Part shown: piece by piece, positions 1-7,087 of the stretch
Layout of the letters: each line of letters starts with the position of its first letter
How positions within the stretch are numbered: the first letter of the stretch is position 1
Source: a virus
Strand: one strand, 5' to 3'
Virus record (IMG/VR): IMGVR_UViG_3300036823_000141
Span: 1-35,943 of that record
Length of the DNA stretch: 35,943 nucleotides
Translations under genes and position numbers: made by a program
The notes under the pieces: generated by a model
Seen by the model: the letters and a program-made list of their open reading frames with translations, nothing else
The model's database searches: none
Told to the model about the DNA's origin: nothing

Positions 1-1
1 C

Positions 2-421
2 GACATGATCGTTGGATTTCCAGGCGAAACCGAAGCGGACTTCGAAGACACGCTTTCGCTCCTCGATGAAGTCAAATTCGACGCGATCTTCGGCTTCAAG
101 TATTCACCACGCCCCAACACGCCGTCTCTTAAACTCGAAGATGCGATCCCTGACGAAGAGAAGGCGCGTCGCCTGAATGTCCTGCTAGACAAACAGCGGG
201 AGATTCAGAGGATTTCTTATCAGAGGCACATGGGGCAGATAGTTGAAGTAATGGTTGAAGGCAGGAACGATGTTAAAGAACAGTGGATCGCACGCACATC
301 GCAGAATAAAGTGCTGAATTTCAAAGCGCCCGAGGGGATGTTGCTAGCTCTCGGAAGCTATGTGAATGTTGTGATTACAGGTTGTTTTCCCAACAGCCTG
401 GCCGGCGCACTTGTGCCATAA
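2..421 (+). CDS. miaB: MiaB, tRNA methylthiotransferase, 3' part
   Basis: This is the C-terminal 139 residues of the radical-SAM enzyme that adds the 2-methylthio group to i6A37 in tRNAs reading UNN codons. The gene is cut by the left window edge, so the iron-sulfur cluster motifs are not visible. The fragment opens with the family hallmark DMIVGFPGETEADF, followed by FGFKYSPRPNTPS, both typical of the end of the MiaB/RimO radical-SAM domain. The last 65 residues or so form a TRAM RNA-binding domain ending in VNVVITGCFPNSLAGALVP, matching the usual MiaB terminus. A RimO assignment is less likely because the SPRPNTP and NSL.G pattern is MiaB-like. It lies 24 bases upstream of the nuclease gene in the same direction, probably in one operon. 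It is host chromosomal, not phage. Confidence 0.93.
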   Translation, partial: DMIVGFPGETEADFEDTLSLLDEVKFDAIFGFKYSPRPNTPSLKLEDAIPDEEKARRLNVLLDKQREIQRISYQRHMGQIVEVMVEGRNDVKEQWIARTSQNKVLNFKAPEGMLLALGSYVNVVITGCFPNSLAGALVP

Positions 422-445
422 CGAGCGGAATTACGGGAGATTTCG

Positions 446-931
446 ATGGAAGTAGAAATGAAAATTCGCGGCCTGATGATGGATCCGGTAACCAATATGC
501 CGATCGTCATCCTCAAAGAAGCTGCTAATGAGAACGTTCTGCCCATATGGGTGGGTATTTACGAAGCCAACGCGATCGCCCTGGAGATCGAAAAGGTGGC
601 TACGCCGCGTCCCATGACCCATGACCTAATCAAGAACGTGTTGGTTGGGCTGGATACCCATGTTCACAAGATTGTGGTAACGGAACTACGCGAGGACACG
701 TTCTACGCAGTGATCTGGGTCGAACGCGAGGGACGAATCATCAGCATCGACTCGCGCCCGTCCGACGCGCTGGCTCTGGCGCTAAGAGTGGATTGCCCGA
801 TCTTTGTGGAAGACGAAGTCCTGAAGAACTCGAAACTCACGACGAATGCTAACGACCGCGTCACCAGTGAAGAACTCCGAAAATGGCTGGAAGGCTTGAA
901 CGATGAAGATCTGGGCCGTTACAAGATGTAG
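446..931 (+). CDS. Bifunctional nuclease family protein (DUF151)
   Basis: This 161-residue protein belongs to the BFN/DUF151 family, whose characterised members have DNase and RNase activity; the physiological role in most bacteria is unclear. The family features seen are an N-terminal MKIRGLMMDPVTNMPIVIL strand pair, the LPIWVGIYEANAIALE segment at about residues 33-48, the MTHDLIKN helix, and the SRPSDALALALR motif at about residues 104-115. The start is supported by GGGAG about seven bases upstream of ATG at 446. Spacing and direction suggest co-transcription with miaB. It is the last confident host gene before the prophage region. Confidence 0.92.
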   Translation: MEVEMKIRGLMMDPVTNMPIVILKEAANENVLPIWVGIYEANAIALEIEKVATPRPMTHDLIKNVLVGLDTHVHKIVVTELREDTFYAVIWVEREGRIISIDSRPSDALALALRVDCPIFVEDEVLKNSKLTTNANDRVTSEELRKWLEGLNDEDLGRYKM

Positions 932-1130
932 AGCGCTAACAGAACAAGCTATCTGAGCTACTTTACATAATACCTGTTATCGGACCTTCCGAACGTAAGC
1001 CGTCCCAGACGGTTGGTAGCTGCGCCACCATCGCTTCCGATTGCGTCTTTTGTGGCGGTCACAACTGGCAGCACAACCCCGGCTGTAAGATCGTGGAATT
1101 GTTTTCCGGCCATGCCAGGGCGGTCGCCGC

Positions 1131-1625
1131 GTGAACTATTTTTCGGTTCGCCTGCTGGTCTGGGTCCTCGCATTTTTCCTCTGCCCGATCCCGGCTTCGC
1201 TCTGGGCGCGCGATTTCCAAATTTCGGTTTTAGGGCGTATAACTCTCGCCGCGCCTCCACCCCTCCCGGAGCAGGAGCCCGTGCGCGTGGACCTGACCGA
1301 AAGGGTTTTGCTGCACCTCGAAACTGCCGAAAAAAATGAGATCGATCCCTGGTATCGCGATGACATCCGCATCGCGTGGATCACAACCAATTGGGCGCAA
1401 AACGGCGTGCCGGAATGGTTCAGCTGGGACCAGAGCTCATCGCCGCATGTAGCCGCTACCTACCAAGTTCTCCACTGCCATCCTGACGCAGTTTGGGCAA
1501 ATATCACCGCACGCCGAAAGGCCAAGCTCGGAGCGAGCTATGCCGAATTCTTCCCCGATGGCGCGAGCTCGCCGAAAAAACCCTGCGTCAGTGTGAGGAC
1601 TCCGCGGAAGCAAAGGGCGGCGTGA
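1131..1625 (+). CDS. Marginal hypothetical protein with possible signal peptide
   Basis: A GTG-initiated frame of 164 codons. The first 26 or so residues resemble a Sec signal peptide: a short N-region, the hydrophobic run LLVWVLAFFLCPIPASL, then ARD. The middle (LETAEKNEIDPWYRDDIR to EWFSWDQ) reads like real protein. The last 60 residues are basic and low in quality, while a neighbouring frame gives a more protein-like ending (LPRWRELAEKTLRQCEDSAEA). This could mean a frameshifted remnant or a chimera of a truncated host gene and phage DNA at the integration site. AGGGCGG lies a few bases upstream of the GTG. I recognise no family. Confidence 0.3.
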   Translation: MNYFSVRLLVWVLAFFLCPIPASLWARDFQISVLGRITLAAPPPLPEQEPVRVDLTERVLLHLETAEKNEIDPWYRDDIRIAWITTNWAQNGVPEWFSWDQSSSPHVAATYQVLHCHPDAVWANITARRKAKLGASYAEFFPDGASSPKKPCVSVRTPRKQRAA

Positions 1626-1644
1626 AACTTCTGGCGTAAAAACA

Positions 1645-1676
1645 TTCGGCGCGAGAGTTCTAGCTCTCGCGCCGGA
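1645..1676 (-). terminator. Strong hairpin, probable intrinsic terminator for leftward transcription
   Basis: CGGCGCGAGAG (1647-1657) pairs perfectly with CTCTCGCGCCG (1664-1674) around the six-base loop TTCTAG, and two more outer pairs are possible. On the minus strand the stem is followed within two bases by a run of five T (complement of 1638-1642), the arrangement of a Rho-independent terminator. On the plus strand no T-run follows. It could stop reverse-strand transcription from the prophage into host miaB, although no clear minus-strand gene lies just upstream. Confidence 0.55.
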
Positions 1677-1699
1677 CACAAAATTGAGCGACCAAGGCT

Positions 1700-2062
1700 A
1701 TGGCTACTCACTCGGCAGCTTCCCACAATCCGGCTGTGCGTTCAAGTGGAAAAGTGCGCTCCAGCCGCTTTGCCATGACGGAGGCCAAGATCGCCGCCTG
1801 CCGCCTGGTTAAAAGCCTCGGCCTCGTCCCTAGCTTTCGCAATCTCCACATCATCGAGTTGGCCATCACGGCCGAAAGCAACTTCTCCTCCATCTCGATC
1901 CAACAAGCCACGGATCAAATCCTCCATGAGGCGCGCGTTGGCCTCGAGTGCGGCGAAAGCCTGGACTATTTCTGGTTCGAGGATTGCCGCTGGCGGAATC
2001 CCAAACTCAGTTTCAAGGAACGGGATGAAAAGCGAATGCGCGAAAAGGCGCGCTGGTACTGA
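1700..2062 (+). CDS. Hypothetical phage protein, first gene of the left arm
   Basis: A 120-residue soluble protein with no family I can name with certainty. After a low-complexity N-terminus it has a helical core (TEAKIAACRLVKSLGLVPSF, then LAITAESNFSSISIQQATDQIL) and a strongly charged end with the aromatic motif DYFWFEDCRWRNPK. That aromatic motif resembles small proteins I associate with early regions of acidobacterial and proteobacterial prophages. Its stop overlaps the next start as TGATG, so the two are probably translationally coupled. The opposite strand also has a long open frame, but its composition (Ala, Gly, Asp and Glu rich) is that of a shadow. The initiating ATG has no strong ribosome-binding site. 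Confidence 0.6.
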   Translation: MATHSAASHNPAVRSSGKVRSSRFAMTEAKIAACRLVKSLGLVPSFRNLHIIELAITAESNFSSISIQQATDQILHEARVGLECGESLDYFWFEDCRWRNPKLSFKERDEKRMREKARWY

Positions 2063-2331
2063 TGACTGGAGCAATCAAGTTTTTCGATCTGAGAAAGCGA
2101 TTCGGAATCATCATTCCGACCGGCGTCCCGCTGCGTGAACGCGACCGACACGTTTTTTTTTACGAGGATGTGCTCGAGGGCGGCAACACCGCCCATGCGG
2201 GTCAAGAAGTCGAATACTCCCTCATGCCGAATTATCCCTCGCCGCGCGCGCTGACGGTGCGGTTGCTGGGAAAAACGGCTTATGTCCCGATCGATCAACA
2301 CCCCAACAGGAAGGCGGCTTATGGCGATTAA
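2062..2331 (+). CDS. Cold-shock-domain-like phage protein
   Basis: This 89-residue protein starts TGAIKFFDLRKRFGIIIP, which aligns with the RNP1-bearing strand of CspA-type cold-shock proteins (G.VKWFN..KGFGFI). DRHVFFYEDVLEGG follows, matching the RNP2 region (D.FVH.....G), and AGQEVEYSL matches the G..V.F strand. The OB-fold core is thus seen across residues 2-70. CSD proteins bind single-stranded RNA or DNA, so a role in remodelling phage or host mRNA, or in single-strand binding, is plausible. The C-terminal 20 residues are an extension. It is coupled to the upstream gene by TGATG and overlaps the next gene by 11 bases. Confidence 0.75.
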   Translation: MTGAIKFFDLRKRFGIIIPTGVPLRERDRHVFFYEDVLEGGNTAHAGQEVEYSLMPNYPSPRALTVRLLGKTAYVPIDQHPNRKAAYGD

Positions 2332-2530
2332 ATTCGACGCGGAGTTTATTGAACGTCGCATGGAAGAGCATCGGCGCTGGCAGCAACAGCTTTTGCATGC
2401 GCTGATGGAGGAAGTGATCGATGAAGTGCAGGAGCTTCCCAAGCGCAAACCACGAACGGCACGGCTGTTCGAAGCTTTGCCAGCGCACCTGCAGTGGAGC
2501 GTTGCGGCCAACCTGGAGACAAAACCATGA
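2321..2530 (+). CDS. Small charged helical hypothetical protein
   Basis: A 69-residue protein dominated by a charged helix (FIERRMEEHRRWQQQLLHALMEEVIDEVQEL), with no recognised family. The internal ATG at 2321 is preferred over an in-frame upstream ATG at 2282 because AGGAAGG precedes it by about six bases and the overlap with the upstream gene is then only 11 bases. Its stop overlaps the next start in ATGA form. Confidence 0.6.
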   Translation: MAIKFDAEFIERRMEEHRRWQQQLLHALMEEVIDEVQELPKRKPRTARLFEALPAHLQWSVAANLETKP

Positions 2531-2760
2531 GCGCGGGTACGGGCACTCCTCAATCGCCGTCTCTATTCGAAATTGCTTGCTTGGTCGCACTCGCTCAGCC
2601 GGTTGAGTGGATGCGCTATTGCGAAGACTGCGACAAAGAAACTCTTTTCTTCGCCGATCGCGATTGTCCTCTCGGCCTGGTCGGGCATTGCACAGCTTGT
2701 GGCTCTGAACGAATTGCGCCGTTTACGCGGACGCCAAGTGAAGGTGGAGTGAAACCATGA
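2527..2760 (+). CDS. Small zinc-ribbon-like hypothetical protein
   Basis: A 77-residue protein with two CxxC knuckles, C32-x2-C35 (YCEDCDKE) and C55-x2-C58 (HCTACGSE), about 20 residues apart, the classic spacing of a zinc ribbon. Residues 16-29 are mildly hydrophobic. The start is set by the ATGA overlap with the preceding stop. It is one of several Cys-rich small proteins in this arm. Zinc binding is inferred from the cysteine pattern; function is unknown. Confidence 0.65.
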   Translation: MSAGTGTPQSPSLFEIACLVALAQPVEWMRYCEDCDKETLFFADRDCPLGLVGHCTACGSERIAPFTRTPSEGGVKP

Positions 2761-2891
2761 AAGAAATAACCAAATCTCGAATTCTGCACATCGTCCTGCT
2801 GGTGGCGATTGGAATCGCTGCAGGTGGGGCAGTTTTGTATATGTCACTGCTCGGCACGACTGGATCTCATCTCAGCGGAGATCCCCGATGA
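2757..2891 (+). CDS. Tiny single-span membrane protein (44 aa)
   Basis: A short frame with ATGA overlaps at both ends (2757-2760 and 2888-2891), which is the main evidence that it is translated. It encodes MKEITKSRILHIVLLVAIGI followed by AAGGAVLYMSLLG and a polar tail. It therefore has one membrane helix at about residues 9-30 with a positively charged N-terminus. No family is recognisable at this length. It is one of several tiny membrane proteins in the arm. Confidence 0.6.
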   Translation: MKEITKSRILHIVLLVAIGIAAGGAVLYMSLLGTTGSHLSGDPR

Positions 2892-3301
2892 GCGCCGCCG
2901 CTCAGTTTTCTCTCACGGCTTCAGGCCGCGCGCCCTGCGGGTTTCCGCTGTGCGTTCTCGATGCCTATCACGACGGCGATCACCAGATCTCGCGGGCGGT
3001 CCTCACCGAAGCGGCGCGGAAACTGATTCGCATCTGCGTGGAGTGCGGGACGAAGTTCATCGTTTATGGCGAGCATATTCCTGGCAACGTTCGCACTTGC
3101 GACAATCCCCATTGTCTCGAAGCTCTGTGCGCGCGTGAAGCCAAACAGGCGCCGCTGATGTGCTGCTGCGTGCAGCGCACTTATCCGCACGAGATCAGCA
3201 TCCATCCGAGAATTCGCCACGAAGGCAATCGCAATCGCTGGCCATGGTCGCTGATGCGTTCTCCGCGCGTTGAGATGAGTACAGAACGGGAGGCCGCATA
3301 A
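2888..3301 (+). CDS. Cys/His-rich putative zinc-binding protein
   Basis: A 137-residue protein with three potential metal sites: C17-x4-C22 followed by H28 and H32, C50-x2-C53 (CVECGTKF), and C71-x4-C76 (CDNPHC). The last two are spaced like a treble-clef or zinc-ribbon pair. A further CCC cluster lies near residue 95. The start overlaps the previous stop (ATGA). The C-terminal third is basic. Nucleic-acid or protein binding is possible, but no family is named. Confidence 0.62.
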   Translation: MSAAAQFSLTASGRAPCGFPLCVLDAYHDGDHQISRAVLTEAARKLIRICVECGTKFIVYGEHIPGNVRTCDNPHCLEALCAREAKQAPLMCCCVQRTYPHEISIHPRIRHEGNRNRWPWSLMRSPRVEMSTEREAA

Positions 3302-3302
3302 A

Positions 3303-3914
3303 ATGCGACCTCTCGATATGACGCGGTTGGAACTTTTAGCCATCAAGCATCCCCACGGAACGCGCGTGCGTTACATGACCGGATGCAAATGTGTTCCCTG
3401 TCGCGCAGCCAACTCTAGATACGAAACCGATCGCGCCGCGGCGCGGAAAAACGGCGACTGGAATGGACTGGTGCCAACCGACTTGGCGCGCAATCACCTA
3501 TTCGCTTTGTCGCATAAAGGAATAGGCCGACGCACCGTCGCCGAGGCCTCGGGAGTCAGCGTCACTGTAATCAGCGCAATCAAATCCGGGAAAAAGAAAA
3601 ACGTTCGCACGCGAACGCACAAAGCAATCATGGCCGTCGACGCCAGCGCGCGCGCAGCTAACACTTTGGTGAAAGCCAGACCTGTTTGGGCGCAGATCAA
3701 TCGACTGCTGCGAGAAGGATTTACGCAAACAGAATTAGCTCGCCGATTGGGCTCCAGGGCCAAGATTCCCGCTCTCCAGTTGAATGGCCGCGTCGTTACT
3801 GCAAGAAACGCGATGCGAGTGGAACGGCTGCACGCGGTGATTATGGCCGGAGCCGGAATTCGTTTGAGATGGCCCCTGAATGCGGTCGCACAGCGACAGA
3901 AAAGTGGTGCATGA
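3303..3914 (+). CDS. Phage protein with Cys motif and helix-turn-helix-like regions
   Basis: A 203-residue basic protein. Near the N-terminus, HGTRVRYMTGCKCVPCRAAN matches a motif (RYxxGCxCxxCRxAN) that I associate with DNA-binding small phage and actinobacterial proteins. Two HTH-like stretches follow: GRRTVAEASGVSVTVISAIK (about residues 75-95) and EGFTQTELARRLGSRAK (about residues 137-153). The protein is therefore probably a DNA-binding regulator. It begins one base after the preceding stop, and its own stop overlaps the next ATG. Confidence 0.65.
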   Translation: MRPLDMTRLELLAIKHPHGTRVRYMTGCKCVPCRAANSRYETDRAAARKNGDWNGLVPTDLARNHLFALSHKGIGRRTVAEASGVSVTVISAIKSGKKKNVRTRTHKAIMAVDASARAANTLVKARPVWAQINRLLREGFTQTELARRLGSRAKIPALQLNGRVVTARNAMRVERLHAVIMAGAGIRLRWPLNAVAQRQKSGA

Positions 3915-4159
3915 TGCACGCCGAACTCTTAAATATTTACCTCTTCGTTTACGCCGTCGGCAAATGCGCGCTGATGACTGGACTCGGGCCCGCCGTGATC
4001 ATTGCGCCAATCGTAGTCCCGCGCGCACAACGCTTGTGGCGACAATTTAGGCGCACAAGTTCCGGGGGCGGGCAGTTAGTCCTTCCTGCGATGGAAGCGA
4101 TGTCGACCACATCGTTACGGGCAACAAGCCCGCTCCGGAAAGTTTGGAGGAGCGCGTGA
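3911..4159 (+). CDS. Small putative membrane protein
   Basis: An 82-residue protein with a hydrophobic N-terminal half (LNIYLFVYAVGKCALMTGLG followed by PAVIIAPIVV) and a basic, Ser/Thr-rich C-terminal half. One or two membrane spans are possible. ATG at 3911 overlaps the preceding stop as ATGA; a second ATG follows directly at 3914. Its stop overlaps GTG of the next gene. A minus-strand frame covers the same stretch but lacks such junctions. Confidence 0.5.
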   Translation: MMHAELLNIYLFVYAVGKCALMTGLGPAVIIAPIVVPRAQRLWRQFRRTSSGGGQLVLPAMEAMSTTSLRATSPLRKVWRSA

Positions 4160-4392
4160 AGCAAGAATGGGTCGAAGCGCAATTGGAACTGAAGCGACGC
4201 ACCAAGACTCTGACGAAGATTTGGCTGAGATTGATTGCTTGTGGCCTCATCCGCCGCAACAGCAAACGCTATGGGGAGCTTATCGACGAGGTGCGCCTTA
4301 TCAGCAGCAAGGAGCAGCAACGAATTTGGGAACTCGATCATCCCCGAAAGAAACGTGGGGACTCATCAGCAAAACGGAGGGGCATAGTATGA
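4156..4392 (+). CDS. Small basic hypothetical protein
   Basis: A 78-residue, highly charged protein (KQEWVEAQLELKRRTKTLTK, then RRNSKRYGELIDEVRL), probably helical. GTG at 4156 is chosen because GGAGGAG at 4146-4152 sits at ideal distance and the GTG overlaps the upstream stop (GTGA). A longer start at TTG 4144 would place the ribosome-binding site inside the gene. No family is recognised. Confidence 0.6.
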   Translation: MKQEWVEAQLELKRRTKTLTKIWLRLIACGLIRRNSKRYGELIDEVRLISSKEQQRIWELDHPRKKRGDSSAKRRGIV

Positions 4393-4658
4393 CGTGCAAA
4401 TTCTGCGGCTGCACCGATGAACGCCCATGCATGATTGAGATGTTTTGGGCCACAACCCCTGACGTCATCGAGCTCCGGGTTTTCTTTGGCGATGCTATCT
4501 ATCCGGCAATTGCTGGCCAAGGCCGACTCGCGGAGATCGAGACGCCGTGTCATTGGAGCGCGCCGGGTATCTGTTCGGCGCCGGCATGCGTCGATCGCGC
4601 ATATCCGGAAGCGTGCGCTCTCGTCGACCGGATGCTACTGGAGGAACTGGCAGCATGA
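4389..4658 (+). CDS. Small Cys-rich phage protein
   Basis: An 89-residue protein opening with CKFCGCTDERPC (C3, C6, C8, C14) and carrying a second cluster, CHWSAPGICSAPAC, near the centre. This resembles small phage proteins that start with KCxxCGCTxxxAC and later contain a CSxC pair, probably binding one zinc. It overlaps its neighbours by ATGA at both ends and directly precedes the HerA-like ATPase, with which it is coupled. Confidence 0.65.
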   Translation: MTCKFCGCTDERPCMIEMFWATTPDVIELRVFFGDAIYPAIAGQGRLAEIETPCHWSAPGICSAPACVDRAYPEACALVDRMLLEELAA

Positions 4659-6439
4659 GCAAGATCAACATCGGACTGTCAGATGGCAAGCCGCTATTCA
4701 TAGACGTGGATCTTCTGATCCCGAGCCGGCTTCTCATCCAGGCGAACTCAGGCGGAGGTAAGTCGTATCTGCTGCGACGGCTGATGGAGGCGCTTTGGAA
4801 GCTCAAAGTGCAGACGATCGTCATCGATCCCGAGGGCGAGTTCTACACCCTGCGCGAGAAGTTTGGATATGTGCTGATCGGCGAGAATGGCGAAGCGCCG
4901 GCCGACGTCCGATCCGCGGCGCTCCTGGCCGAGAAATTCCTCCAGCTCAAGGCTTCGGCAGTTTGCGATTTGTACGAAGCTTTCCGTTCTCAGCCCATGC
5001 AGCAGCGGCAATGGGTTCGCGCATTCATCAATGCCCTGCTCGATGCTCCGCGATCGCTGTGGCATCCGCTGGTGGTCATCGTCGACGAAGCTCACAAGTT
5101 CTGTCCGCAAGAATCTCCCCAAGCGGCCAGCAGGAACGATCGCGAAATTATCGGCGGCTGTAAAGATGCCATGATTGCGCTCTCTACTACCGGACGCAAG
5201 CGCGGATTCTGTCCCATCTGGGCAACGCAACGTCTGGCGAAGCTCGATAAGGATGCTTCTGCCGAGTTCTTCAATCGCATGGTTGGCATGACGATCGAGG
5301 ATGTCGACGTGGACCGCGCCGCGGACCTGATGAGCGTATCGAAGGTCGACAAGGCAGACTTCCGCTCTTCGTTGCGTAATCTCACTCCTGGCGAGTTCTA
5401 TTGTTTTGGGCGCGCTGTCACGACTGTCCGCAAGCTGGTCAAAGTGGGATCTGTCGAAACTCATCACCCCGAAACCGGGAAGGCTGCGAAGACAGCCGTC
5501 GCTCCGCCTACTCCAGAAGAAGTGAAGAAGTTTCTTCCGCAACTTTCGGATTTGCCGAAGCAGGCGGAAGACAAGGCACGAAGCGAAGCTGAGTTGAAGC
5601 GTGAGCTCGCGGAGGCGCGTCGGCAATTAGCCGCGGCGACGAAAGCTCAGCCGGCTACATCGAAGTCTGCACCGGATCCGCGCGCGATCGAGCGCGCCGT
5701 CAAAGCTGCAACTGATCCACTGGTGAAGCAATTAAATCTCACCAAGCAAAGGATGCAGAATCTCCTCGGCAAGTCATCCGTGGAAGGCTCCAAGCTTGTC
5801 GAGATGCTCCAGGCAGGCCTCCGCGATATCGCTGGCTTAGAACTCCCTACCGTGTCATTGAACCCGCCAGCGATGGCGGCGCGCGTGCCTGCGTTAATCG
5901 CACCGCAACAGCAGCGCCAACCCAGAGCAGTTCCATCTTCCGGCCAGGCTTCCCCTTTGAATTCAGTGGGGATCCAAATTGCCGGCATCCTCGCGGCTTA
6001 CTATCCCGAGCAAATGAAACGCAGCATCTTGGCCGTTCTATGCGGCAGAACAGATGGCGGCACGTTTGGCAATCGCTTGAGTGAGCTGCGAGTTAACGGC
6101 CTTCTGGAAGATCCGGCTCCTGGGTATGTAAGGGCTACAGAGGTTTGTTCGCGTGAGTATGCCGGCGCTTTTGAAGCTCCCACGAATACAGCAGAAGTGC
6201 GGAAGGTCTGGGATACGAAGCTGGGAGAAGTAAACAAGAAAATTCTGGATTACCTGATCTCACTCAATGGTGAGTCGATCCACCGCGGGGAGTTGGCGGT
6301 GGCGCTGGGTTACACCGATGGAGGGACGTTCGGTAATCGCCTCAGTGAGCTGCGTGTGGCCGGCTTGATCGTAGATCCGGGAAAAGCTCTTGTGGCGGCG
6401 AACAAGGAAGCCCTGTTTCTCAATGGAGCGGCCGCATGA
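4655..6439 (+). CDS. HerA/FtsK-like (DUF87) ATPase with tandem C-terminal winged-helix-like repeats
   Basis: A 594-residue P-loop ATPase of the HerA/DUF87 type, probably a DNA translocase or pump. Walker A is ANSGGGKS (residues 30-37, K36). DPEGEF at 58-63 is the characteristic HerA motif, and Walker B is VVIVDEAHKF with D144 and E145. A downstream GRKRG followed by ATQR fits sensor and arginine-finger positions. After a charged coiled-coil-like linker (about 290-360) come two related blocks, TDGGTFGNRLSELRVNGL (from about 466) and TDGGTFGNRLSELRVAGL (from about 554), which look like recognition helices of winged-helix domains. No NurA-like nuclease partner is visible. It is the largest gene of the left arm, coupled by ATGA at both ends. 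Roles in replication, packaging or interference with other DNA are all possible. Confidence 0.85.
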   Translation: MSKINIGLSDGKPLFIDVDLLIPSRLLIQANSGGGKSYLLRRLMEALWKLKVQTIVIDPEGEFYTLREKFGYVLIGENGEAPADVRSAALLAEKFLQLKASAVCDLYEAFRSQPMQQRQWVRAFINALLDAPRSLWHPLVVIVDEAHKFCPQESPQAASRNDREIIGGCKDAMIALSTTGRKRGFCPIWATQRLAKLDKDASAEFFNRMVGMTIEDVDVDRAADLMSVSKVDKADFRSSLRNLTPGEFYCFGRAVTTVRKLVKVGSVETHHPETGKAAKTAVAPPTPEEVKKFLPQLSDLPKQAEDKARSEAELKRELAEARRQLAAATKAQPATSKSAPDPRAIERAVKAATDPLVKQLNLTKQRMQNLLGKSSVEGSKLVEMLQAGLRDIAGLELPTVSLNPPAMAARVPALIAPQQQRQPRAVPSSGQASPLNSVGIQIAGILAAYYPEQMKRSILAVLCGRTDGGTFGNRLSELRVNGLLEDPAPGYVRATEVCSREYAGAFEAPTNTAEVRKVWDTKLGEVNKKILDYLISLNGESIHRGELAVALGYTDGGTFGNRLSELRVAGLIVDPGKALVAANKEALFLNGAAA

Positions 6440-6672
6440 CAGCAGCCGAGCTGATGGCCGATTTAAAAGCCATGGGACCGCAGGAGCTCCACGTCTTTCT
6501 GCATTACCTCGCCGATCACCTTTACGAAGCAGAGCTCGCCGGATCACGACGCGACTGTGTCGTCGCCTTTCGCATTGGGCTTGCTCGCGACAAGATGCAA
6601 ATCCCCAAGCTTCGCGACGCGATCGATTTCAAACTGTGGCTGGAAGAGCTGGCGGAGGCGGCGCGCAAATAA
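6436..6672 (+). CDS. Small helical hypothetical protein downstream of the ATPase
   Basis: A 78-residue acidic, mostly helical protein (TAAELMADLKAMGPQELHVF, ending WLEELAEAARK). It is joined to the ATPase gene by ATGA and to the next gene by TAATG, so it could be a small partner of the ATPase. That is inferred only from position. No family is recognised. Confidence 0.6.
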   Translation: MTAAELMADLKAMGPQELHVFLHYLADHLYEAELAGSRRDCVVAFRIGLARDKMQIPKLRDAIDFKLWLEELAEAARK

Positions 6673-6989
6673 TGCCGGCACTCTGGACCTCAACTCTCAA
6701 TCCGCAGGGACCGAACTACGAGGACTGGTTAAAGATTCTCGGGACTGGCGCGGTGCCGCTCATCAGCCCGCGATGGAGACTTGCCGAAGTCGCAGGTGAA
6801 AAAAACGTCCCTATTTTTTTGCTGAACATCCGCGGATTAACTCTCAGCCAGCGGGCGCGAATGGTGAACTCCCTGGCGCAGCGATACAACTTGTCGATCT
6901 CAGAGGTTGAGACGGAGATCGCGAAAACCGGAATTCCGATTCGCACGGCCGATGTGATTGTCAGCTACAGCACGAGGGCATTCGTATGA
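6672..6989 (+). CDS. Hypothetical phage protein
   Basis: A 105-residue protein whose C-terminal half (LTLSQRARMVNSLAQRYNLS, then EVETEIAKTGIPIRTADVIV) resembles a small phage family I know only as conserved hypotheticals: a helix followed by an acidic helix and a G.PI..ADV strand. ATG at 6672 overlaps the preceding TAA (TAATG). An upstream extension in frame would run back into the ATPase gene and is not needed. Function is unknown. Confidence 0.6.
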   Translation: MPALWTSTLNPQGPNYEDWLKILGTGAVPLISPRWRLAEVAGEKNVPIFLLNIRGLTLSQRARMVNSLAQRYNLSISEVETEIAKTGIPIRTADVIVSYSTRAFV

Positions 6990-7087
6990 AGTGGTACGAC
7001 TGGCTGGTTTTCGTGATGGTCTGGCTGCTGATTCCCGCCTGTATCGTGGCCGAGTTCGTCATCAGAAAGCGGAGGAAGCAGCAATGA
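6986..7087 (+). CDS. Tiny single-span membrane protein (33 aa)
   Basis: A 33-codon frame held between two ATGA overlaps. It starts MKWYDWLVFVMVWLLIPACI and ends VAEFVIRKRRKQQ: one membrane helix (about residues 6-26) and a strongly basic cytoplasmic tail. Coupled start and stop and the positive-inside pattern are the evidence. No family. Confidence 0.55.
   Translation: MKWYDWLVFVMVWLLIPACIVAEFVIRKRRKQQ

Larger units (their letters stand above)
932..1699. other. Host-prophage transition region without a confident gene
   Basis: Between the last clear host gene and the first convincing phage gene lie about 770 bases with only one marginal reading frame (1131-1625, listed separately) and one strong hairpin (1645-1676). 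I see no tRNA, no integrase and no recognisable attachment core. The left attachment site probably lies here, but the sequence alone does not show where, because the right end of the prophage is outside the window. Confidence 0.5.

Noticed and set aside
1742-2074. Reverse-strand frame of 110 codons above the minus-strand terminator
   Set aside because: Composition is Ala/Gly/Asp/Glu-rich as expected for an antisense shadow, and the forward protein has specific aromatic motifs and a coupled TGATG junction.
4748-5626. Reverse-strand frame of 292 codons
   Set aside because: It lies wholly within the HerA-like ATPase gene, whose motifs are intact.
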